From the NCBI RefSeq assembly GCF_900115715.1, contig NZ_FOXM01000003.1:62001-126000 (forward strand): a stretch of DNA of 64,000 nt, written 5' to 3'. Position numbers and translations under genes: made by a program. The stretch is from Geopseudomonas sagittaria (GTDB lineage: Bacteria > Pseudomonadota > Gammaproteobacteria > Pseudomonadales > Pseudomonadaceae). Positions 58,337 through 64,000 of the stretch are shown here, in pieces. How positions within the stretch are numbered: the first letter of the stretch is position 1; every line of letters begins with the position of its first letter. The notes under the pieces were generated by a model that ran no database searches, had not been told where the DNA came from, and saw only the letters and a list, made by a program, of their open reading frames with translations.

Positions 58337-59119
58337 TCATTGATGGGCGGAATTGGCTGCCGACAGGAAGGCGGGACGTTCCCCGCCCCCGTGCAGCAGG
58401 AGGTTGCAGCCGCTGGCGTAACCGGCCAGCGGCGAGGCGATGTACAGGCAGGCGTTGCCGATGTCCTCGGGGCTGGCCATGCGCCCAGCCGGGATGGTGG
58501 CGCCGACGGCGGCGATGCCTTGCTCGTCGCCGTAGTGCAGGTGCGCCTGTTCGGTGCGCACCAGGCCCGGACTGACGGTGACCACGCGCACCTTGGGCGC
58601 CCACTCCACCGCGAGCGAAGTGACCAGGGCCAGCACGCCGGCCTTGGCCGCGCCGTAGGCAGCGGTGCCCGGAGAAGGACGCAGGGCGCTGATGCTGCCG
58701 ATGAAGACGATCACCCCACCCTGCTCCTGGCGCTGCATCAGCCGGTTGGCGTGCTGGGCGACGTTGAGCGGGGCGATGAGGTTGAGGCGGATGATGCCCT
58801 CGTGAAAGCGCGGCGAAGCCTCGTCGGCCAGCACGTGCGGGCTGCCGCCGGCATTGTTGACCAGCACGTCGAGCCGCCCGCAGCGCTCCTCGATCACCGC
58901 GAACAGGGTGGCCAGCGAGTCGGCGTCGCGCACGTCGGCGGTGAGGAATTCGGCCTGGCGGCCGTCGGCCGCGGGCAGGGTCTCGGGGGCGTTGCGACCG
59001 CAGACCAGCACGCGGGCGCCGGCGGCGAGAAAGCTCTGCGCGATGCCCGCGCCGACGCCCTTGGTGCCGCCGGTGACCAGCACCACCTTGCCGGCGAAAT
59101 CGAGGTTCTGAGTGGCCAT
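58337..59119 (-). CDS. Short-chain dehydrogenase/reductase
   Basis: This 260-residue SDR has TGGTKGVGAGIA, VNNAGGSPHV, the catalytic YGAAKAGVLAL and the end LLLHGGGERPAF. It heads the minus-strand run SDR, MaoC-DUF35, dehydrogenase, MaoC, Ltp2-like, dehydrogenase and probably the genes beyond. AGGAG precedes the ATG. It diverges from the enoyl-CoA hydratase gene, and a 26-base inverted repeat lies in the 139-base gap. Confidence 0.88.
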   Translation of the reverse strand: MATQNLDFAGKVVLVTGGTKGVGAGIAQSFLAAGARVLVCGRNAPETLPAADGRQAEFLTADVRDADSLATLFAVIEERCGRLDVLVNNAGGSPHVLADEASPRFHEGIIRLNLIAPLNVAQHANRLMQRQEQGGVIVFIGSISALRPSPGTAAYGAAKAGVLALVTSLAVEWAPKVRVVTVSPGLVRTEQAHLHYGDEQGIAAVGATIPAGRMASPEDIGNACLYIASPLAGYASGCNLLLHGGGERPAFLSAANSAHQ

Positions 59120-59173
59120 TGCATGCTCCTTTCATAGCTGCATGGCTTCACTCTAGGGGCAGGCCGGCGCCGC

Positions 59174-59199
59174 ACTCGTCGTTCAAACGGACGATGAGT
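59174..59199. promoter_or_regulatory. Operator-like inverted repeat, copy C (SDR/hydratase divergent promoter)
   Basis: Arms 59174-59182 and 59191-59199 pair at 8 of 9 positions. Read on the minus strand, 59177-59196 matches 38425-38444 at 16 of 20 bases, including an identical 9-base CATCGTCCG. It sits between two divergent catabolic genes. Confidence 0.55.
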
Positions 59200-59258
59200 G
59201 ACAGTCCGAAGCCTGCGAACAATGCGCCCATCCCTCCTGCCTTATAGAGAGGTCGCGC

Positions 59259-60044
59259 ATGTCCGCCGACAACCTTCTTCCCGTGCTTCTCGACTTTCCC
59301 AGCGAGGGCGTGGCGCGGCTGCGCCTGAACCGGCCGCAGGCCACCAACGCGCTGAGCCTGGAGCTGCAGGCGCTGCTCTCGCAGCACTTCAGCGAACTGG
59401 GCAGCGACCCGGCGGTGCGCTGCATCGTGCTCACCGGCGGCGACAAGGTGTTCGCCGCCGGCGGCGACATCACCAGCATGGCCGGCGTCGGCGCCATCGA
59501 CATCTACCAGCGACATACCGAGCGGGTCTGGGCACCGATCCAGCACTGTCCCAAGCCGGTGATCGCCGCGGTGTGCGGCTACGCCTACGGCGGCGGCTGC
59601 GAGCTGGCGATGCTCGCCGACATCATCGTCGCCGGCCGCGGCGCGAAGTTCTGCCAGCCGGAAATCCGCATCGGCATCATGCCCGGCATCGGCGGCACCC
59701 AGCGCCTGGTGCGCGCGGTGGGCAAGGCCAAGGCCATGAGCATGGCCCTCACCGGCCGGCCGATCAGCGCCGAGGAGGCCTGGGTGGCCGGCCTGGTCAG
59801 CGAACTGGTCGACGACGCCGAGGTGCAGGAACGCGCCCTGGAGATGGCGCGCGACATCGCCGGCATGCCGCCGCTGGCCGCCGAGCAGATCAAGGAAGTG
59901 ATCATCGCCGGCCTGGATGCCTCGCTGGAGACCGGCCTGGCCCTGGAGCGCAAGGCCAACGCCCTGCTGTTCGCCTCGCGCGATCAGAAGGAAGGCATGC
60001 AGGCGTTCATCGACAAGCGCAAGCCGCGTTTCGAGGGGCGCTGA
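59259..60044 (+). CDS. Enoyl-CoA hydratase/isomerase family protein
   Basis: This 261-residue crotonase-fold enzyme has the oxyanion-hole segments FAAGGDITSMAG (near residue 68) and YGGGCELAMLADIIVA, and the catalytic-glutamate region QPEIRIGIMPGIGGTQRLVRAVG. It hydrates or isomerises an enoyl-CoA in beta-oxidation. It is divergent to the SDR operon and likely shares its control site. GAGAGG precedes the ATG. Confidence 0.92.
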   Translation: MSADNLLPVLLDFPSEGVARLRLNRPQATNALSLELQALLSQHFSELGSDPAVRCIVLTGGDKVFAAGGDITSMAGVGAIDIYQRHTERVWAPIQHCPKPVIAAVCGYAYGGGCELAMLADIIVAGRGAKFCQPEIRIGIMPGIGGTQRLVRAVGKAKAMSMALTGRPISAEEAWVAGLVSELVDDAEVQERALEMARDIAGMPPLAAEQIKEVIIAGLDASLETGLALERKANALLFASRDQKEGMQAFIDKRKPRFEGR

Positions 60045-60053
60045 GGCCGTTCC

Positions 60054-60284
60054 TCAGCAGGCGACCAGCTTGTCCTGCACCGATAGGCGCATCACATAGC
60101 CAAGCTTGACCAGCGACGGGCCGACGATGGTCAGCATGTGCGAGCCGACCACCATGCCGAGGCCGATGGCCTCGTCGAAGCAATAGGCGCCGAGCACGCC
60201 GACGATCAGGATCGCCACGCCGGACAGCACCAGGTTGTTGGCCAGGTTGAACACACTTCTGGGGGATTCGAGCACGCCAGACAT
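60054..60284 (-). CDS. Small two-helix membrane protein
   Basis: This 76-residue protein has two hydrophobic segments (LVLSGVAILIVGVLGAYCF and IGLGMVVGSHMLTIVGPSL) and ends GYVMRLSVQDKL. It recalls the small Pseudomonas membrane proteins annotated PpyR, but I cannot confirm that. The ATG at 60284 is 8 bases after GGAGG, chosen over a 9-residue extension. It converges with the hydratase gene 9 bases away. Confidence 0.7.
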   Translation of the reverse strand: MSGVLESPRSVFNLANNLVLSGVAILIVGVLGAYCFDEAIGLGMVVGSHMLTIVGPSLVKLGYVMRLSVQDKLVAC

Positions 60285-60591
60285 GTCAGATACCTCCACG
60301 ACTGCTTTCACAATGTGCAGATAACCAATCAGGAAGCGTGCCAGGCGTGCGGGGCCTTGCAGATCAATAACCTAGCGCAGCGCTCTGGAATTTGCAGTCA
60401 AATCGACATGAACCACTGCTGTCATCCAGACTACGCAGCGAGTCGGAATGACTCGCACATCTTGCCGTAGGGTGCACCCTGCGAGCCCTACCCGGCTTTT
60501 CTTACCGAACGGCGGGCACGATTGTCCGGCCCGCTCCTGGACCTGCCCGGCTGACCCCAGAGCCGAATAGCCACCACAATCGGCTCACCAA

Positions 60592-60622
60592 ATGAGCCGA
60601 ATAAAACCCGTATTCGGCTCAT
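60592..60622. promoter_or_regulatory. Perfect 11-base inverted repeat upstream of the Fic remnant
   Basis: ATGAGCCGAAT (60592-60602) and ATTCGGCTCAT (60612-60622) flank 9 bases; a further partial copy lies at 60561-60587. It is probably the old operator or promoter of the decayed Fic-type gene that follows. The rest of 60285-60590 holds nothing I can identify. Confidence 0.4.
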
Positions 60623-60657
60623 CACCCGCGAGCAGGCCGACGATGGAACATTCCCGC

Positions 60658-60843
60658 TGGATCAGGCAGCGGCACCGCGGGGAGACGCTGTAGGCCGAGC
60701 AGATCAAGGTGCTCAACCGACTGCTGAATGGCGGCGAACGCGGCTTCGCGGACGGCATCAGTGCCGCCCAGTACCAGGCCGTCGCCAATGTCTCCAAGGC
60801 CAGCGCCGCAAGCGCCGCCGGCATGCCTGTCACGCAATGCTAA
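60658..60843 (+). pseudogene. Fic-family protein C-terminal remnant
   Basis: The frame reads WIRQRHRGETL, then an in-frame TAG (60691-60693), then AEQIKVLNRLLNGGERGF and ADGISAAQYQAVANVSKAS before drifting out of the family. These segments match the C-terminal winged-helix part of Fic proteins with a DUF4172 N-domain. The Fic catalytic domain and the true end are gone. It is a decayed insertion of an accessory gene. Confidence 0.65.
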
Positions 60844-60965
60844 ACGTCTGTCGCAGGATGGTAAGCAGTTGCCAGCACCAACCCCTAGATTGCCTGCCCA
60901 TCCGGCCACGCGATCTTGCCTCTGTTGCGGATGCGGGACCTTATTTGCAGAACATCGGGTAAAAA

Positions 60966-62672
60966 ATGCACAACATGCCGCCCTTCTCCGCCTTCTTCTC
61001 GGCCAACCTGCCTTTCGTTGCCCGCGCAGCCCTGGAGCCATTGCGCTCCTGGGTTCGCCAGAGTCCCTGGTTCCGGGACCATGACACCGATGCCTGGTTC
61101 GAGGTCGACGCCGCCGCCCTTGAGCGCCTGCAGAGCGAATACAACGGCGAATGGGCCACCCTCGGCATGCAGGTGCTCACCCACCAGCCGTTCGCCTTCA
61201 CCGACTCGCGCTTTGCCGGCAGCGCCTGGAACCAGCCGCTGTTCGGTTCGCTGGCGGCGCTGTACCTGCTCAACTCGCGCTTCCTGATGCGTCTGCTCGA
61301 TCTGCTGCCAATCGACTCGGCCAAGCTGCGCACGCGACTCGTCTTCCTGGTCGAGCAACTGATCGCCGCCGGAGCGCCGAGCAACTGCCTGGGCAGCAAC
61401 CCGGAAGCGCTCGAGCGCGCGGTACACTCCGGCGGGGCCAGCCTGTTCAGCGGCCTGCTACACTTGGCCAGCGACCTCAAGGAAGGCAAGCTGCGCCAGT
61501 GCGACAGCGCTGCCTTCGAGGTGGGCGTCAACCTGGCCACCACACCCGGCCACGTGGTCTACCAGAACCCGCTGTTCCAGCTGATCCAGTACGCGCCGCA
61601 GAGTGCAACCCAGTACAAGCGTCCGCTGCTGCTGGTGCCGCCGGCGATCAACAAGTACTACATCCTCGACATGCAGCCGGAGAGCTCCTTCGTCCGCAAT
61701 GCGCTGGAACAGGGCCATCCGGTGTACCTGGCGTCCTGGCGCAACGCCGACGAAAGCCTCGCCGCCACCACCTGGGACGACTACGTCGAGCAGGGCATCG
61801 TCGAGGCGATCAAGGTCACCCAGGCGATCAGCGGCGAGCAGCAGCTCAACCTGCTCGGCTACTGCGTCGGCGGCACCCTGCTGGCCTGCGGCCTCGGCGT
61901 GCTCGCCGCGCGTGGCGAAAAGCCGGCGGCCAGCCTGACCCTGCTGGTCACCCTGCTCGACTTCGAGGACCCCGGCGTGCTCGGGGTGTTCATCGACGAG
62001 AAGATCGTCCGCTATCGCGAGCACGCCATCGGCGGCGCGGACGGCCACTACGGCCTGTTCCGCGGCGAGGACATGGGCAACACCTTCTCCCTGCTGCGCC
62101 CCAACGAGCTGTGGTGGAACTACGGCGTCGACAAGTACCTCAAGGGCCAGAAGCCGCGCTCGCTGGACCTGCTCTACTGGAACAACGACCACACCCATCT
62201 GCCCGGGGCCATGTACTGCTGGTACCTGCGCCACACCTACCTGCAGAACGAGCTGAAGACCGGCAAGCTCGAGGTCTGCGGCGAAACCCTCGACCTGTCC
62301 AAGCTAGACATGCCGACCTACGTCGTCGGCGCCCGCGAGGACCACATCGTGCCATGGCGCAGCGCCTTCACCAGCTCACGTCTGCTCAAGGGGCCGACCC
62401 GCTTCGTGCTCGGTGCTTCGGGACACATCGCCGGCATCATCAACCCGGCCTCGAAGAACAAGCGCAACTACTGGACCAGCGATGCGCTGCCGGCCGACCC
62501 GGATCAGTGGCTGGAAGGCGCTACCGAACAACCCGGCAGCTGGTGGCTCGACTGGACCAACTGGCTGGGCCAGCATGCCGGCAAACAGGGCAAGCCGGTC
62601 ACCCGCCTCGGCTCGGCCGACTACCCGCCGCTGGAGGCCGCCCCTGGCCAGTACGTGCTGGCCCGCAGCTGA
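60966..62672 (+). CDS. phaC: Class I polyhydroxyalkanoate synthase
   Basis: This 568-residue synthase polymerises (R)-3-hydroxyacyl-CoA into storage polyester on granules. The lipase-like box GYCVGG holds the catalytic C300; D459 (AREDHIVPW) and H487 (GASGHIAGIINP) complete the triad. Length and the GYCVGG box fit class I (short-chain) enzymes rather than the medium-chain class II type typical of Pseudomonas. The ATG at 60966 has only a weak ribosome-binding site. No phaA, phaB or phasin lies next to it. It converges with the LuxR-type gene 12 bases away. Confidence 0.93.
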   Translation: MHNMPPFSAFFSANLPFVARAALEPLRSWVRQSPWFRDHDTDAWFEVDAAALERLQSEYNGEWATLGMQVLTHQPFAFTDSRFAGSAWNQPLFGSLAALYLLNSRFLMRLLDLLPIDSAKLRTRLVFLVEQLIAAGAPSNCLGSNPEALERAVHSGGASLFSGLLHLASDLKEGKLRQCDSAAFEVGVNLATTPGHVVYQNPLFQLIQYAPQSATQYKRPLLLVPPAINKYYILDMQPESSFVRNALEQGHPVYLASWRNADESLAATTWDDYVEQGIVEAIKVTQAISGEQQLNLLGYCVGGTLLACGLGVLAARGEKPAASLTLLVTLLDFEDPGVLGVFIDEKIVRYREHAIGGADGHYGLFRGEDMGNTFSLLRPNELWWNYGVDKYLKGQKPRSLDLLYWNNDHTHLPGAMYCWYLRHTYLQNELKTGKLEVCGETLDLSKLDMPTYVVGAREDHIVPWRSAFTSSRLLKGPTRFVLGASGHIAGIINPASKNKRNYWTSDALPADPDQWLEGATEQPGSWWLDWTNWLGQHAGKQGKPVTRLGSADYPPLEAAPGQYVLARS

Positions 62673-62684
62673 CCCAAGCCCCCC

Positions 62685-63848
62685 TCAATCCATCGCCACC
62701 ACACTGCACAGCAACAGCTGCACCAGCGCGGTCTGCCGCTTCACCCCGGTCTTGGCGAACACCGCGCGCAGGTGGCTGCGCGCGGTGTTGCGGCTGATGC
62801 CCAGCCTGGAGGCGGTCTCCTCGAGGGTCAGGCCCTCGCCGAGCAGCACGGCCAGCGCGGCCTCGGCCGGGGTGAGCTGGTAGAGCTGGCGCAGCAGGGG
62901 TTCGGAGGGCTGCGCCGGGCGGTTGCTGTCGCGCAGGATCAGCTCGACGGCAGCCGCGCGGCCGGCTTCGGCGCTGGCGGTCAGCGGGATGCTGCGCACC
63001 AGCACGCTGAGGCTGCCGCGCTGGCCGGCGCGGTCGAGGGCAATGGCTTCCACCAGACCGGTACCGTTGCGGCCAGCAGCCGCCTGCTTGATCAGCCGCC
63101 ACAGGCGGCGGTCGTCGCGCGGCGAAATGGCCTCGAGCATGCCGTTGTGCAGCTGCAGGCTGTCCCGTTCGGCGAGGATGTCCTCGGCGATGCGGTTGAT
63201 CCTGAAGATGCCGCCCTGCTCGTCGAGCAGGATCGAGCCGATACCCATGCGCTCCAGGGTGCCGACATACAGGCGGCAGGCGCTCTCGACCCGGTCGAGG
63301 TGCGCGTACAGGCGCAGCGCGCGCTTGAGGTGCGCCAGCAGCAGGCCGCACAGCGCGCGCTCCGTCTCGCTGAACGGCCCGCTTTCCGGCGGACGGCTCA
63401 GGCGCAGGCGGAATTCGCGCTCGCGGCCGTCGTCGCTGCGGATGTCGGCGCCCATCATGTAGCGAACCTGCAACGGTTCGAGGAAATCGCGGTAGATCAC
63501 GCTGCCCAGCCACTCGCGCTCGTCGATCAGCTCCTCGAGCATCACCACGGTGTCGTGCGGCAGGTTGACGAACGGATCGACCGCGTACAGCGAGCTGCTG
63601 TAGAGGGCGTGGATGTGCGGCCGCGCCTCGCCGGCGAACACCACCAGGCCGCGATCCTCCGCGCTCGGCAGGCGGATGGTCAGCGACGCGTAGTTGGCTC
63701 CGAACTGCCGGCGCAGGGCGTCGAGCAAACCGCTCCACGGCTTGTCCTCGAGCAGGCCGTCGTAGACCAGACCGATCAACCCCTGCAGTTCGGCGTAGCT
63801 GGTGCCCGCCGCGAGGCAAGGGGCGCAGGCGCCCCCTGCCCCGTCCAT
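62685..63848 (-). CDS. LuxR-family transcriptional regulator
   Basis: This 387-residue regulator has a C-terminal LuxR HTH (LTPAEAALAVLLGEGLTLEETASRLGISRNTARSHLRAVF). A PAS-like sensor segment lies in the middle (LERMGIGSILLDEQGGIFRINRIAE), and a conserved but unnamed N-terminal domain precedes it. It lacks a response-regulator receiver domain and an autoinducer domain of LuxR type. The ATG at 63848 follows GGGGAGG; a GTG just upstream is less likely. Its start overlaps the stop of the gene to the right by one base, so they are co-transcribed. Confidence 0.87.
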   Translation of the reverse strand: MDGAGGACAPCLAAGTSYAELQGLIGLVYDGLLEDKPWSGLLDALRRQFGANYASLTIRLPSAEDRGLVVFAGEARPHIHALYSSSLYAVDPFVNLPHDTVVMLEELIDEREWLGSVIYRDFLEPLQVRYMMGADIRSDDGREREFRLRLSRPPESGPFSETERALCGLLLAHLKRALRLYAHLDRVESACRLYVGTLERMGIGSILLDEQGGIFRINRIAEDILAERDSLQLHNGMLEAISPRDDRRLWRLIKQAAAGRNGTGLVEAIALDRAGQRGSLSVLVRSIPLTASAEAGRAAAVELILRDSNRPAQPSEPLLRQLYQLTPAEAALAVLLGEGLTLEETASRLGISRNTARSHLRAVFAKTGVKRQTALVQLLLCSVVAMD

Positions 63849-64000
63849 CACAGACCTCCCCGCCGCGCCGCCTCCGGCCCGAACATCGCCGCCCGGAAGT
63901 TCGGGGCGTTCAGCTTGTAGCCCTTGGGTTGCTCGTTGATCAGGTTGAACGCCAGGTAGGATTTCTCCAGCAGGTCATGGTACAGACCGACACCGGCCTG
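63848..64000 (-). CDS. Unidentified gene, C-terminal 50 residues (5' end outside window)
   Basis: The minus-strand frame is open from the window edge to a TGA at 63850-63848 and reads LYHDLLEKSYLAFNLINEQ, then YKLNAPNFRAAMFGPEAARRGGL. Codon use matches coding sequence and the frame ends exactly at the LuxR start. I do not recognise the family. It is translationally coupled to the regulator. Confidence 0.6.
   Translation of the reverse strand, partial: QAGVGLYHDLLEKSYLAFNLINEQPKGYKLNAPNFRAAMFGPEAARRGGL

Noticed and set aside
1-64000. CRISPR arrays, tRNA or rRNA genes, integrases and intact insertion sequences
   Set aside because: None seen: no regularly spaced repeats, no cloverleaf-like sequence with a CCA end, and no transposase or integrase frame. 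Reading by eye could miss a small RNA.

Overview
The window is a GC-rich stretch of a gammaproteobacterial chromosome, most likely of the Pseudomonas lineage. Support comes from the REP-type palindromes, a fused cysNC, AAnAAnAA (Crc/Hfq-type) motifs at translation starts, and many AraC, LysR and TetR regulators. No rRNA, tRNA, CRISPR array or intact transposase was seen. Functions are family assignments made by reading the sequence; no database search was run.

Region A (1-13 kb) is mixed accessory DNA. It holds the end of an acyl-CoA dehydrogenase, an AraC regulator that seems to lack any ATG/GTG/TTG start, and a class II aldolase-TauD pair. A HigB/HigA toxin-antitoxin module with a palindromic operator follows, then an AT-rich orphan nuclease-like gene and a frameshifted polysaccharide deacetylase remnant. 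An AraC-controlled hydrolase plus MFS exporter, a SixA-like phosphatase, small envelope and hypothetical genes, and a LysR gene whose stop codon lies in a MITE-like palindrome complete it.

Region B (13-27.5 kb) is the most unusual part. A tightly coupled plus-strand operon encodes coenzyme F420 production and reduction: NADPH:F420 reductase, cofE, cofD, and one uninterrupted frame joining cofC to both halves of F0 synthase (cofG and cofH). Converging on it are TetR, sulfotransferase, a DUF1214-like protein and an F420-dependent LLM oxidoreductase, preceded by cysD-cysNC-cysQ. Those three genes make PAPS, the sulfotransferase donor, and remove the product PAP. Together they look like a self-supplied module that reduces and sulfates an unknown small molecule.

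Region C (28-60 kb) is a large catabolic cluster for a bulky lipid-like substrate. It has two acyl-CoA synthetases, four acyl-CoA dehydrogenases in two pairs, MaoC/DUF35 hydratases, two Ltp2/SCP-x-type thiolase-like enzymes, five SDRs, two Old Yellow Enzyme-type flavoproteins and a meta-cleavage-product hydrolase homologue. It also has a Tat-exported amidase, an MFS transporter and DUF1302/DUF1329 envelope proteins. The heteromeric dehydrogenase, MaoC, MaoC-DUF35 and Ltp2 set resembles steroid (sterol or bile-acid) side-chain degradation; the substrate is inferred. A similar operator-like motif precedes three of the operons, and CA-rich motifs at five starts suggest catabolite repression.

Region D (60-64 kb) has a small membrane protein, a decayed Fic remnant, a class I polyhydroxyalkanoate synthase, a LuxR-type regulator and the end of an unidentified gene. 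Small remnants at 5.7, 44.4-44.9 and 60.7 kb mark sites of past insertion and decay.
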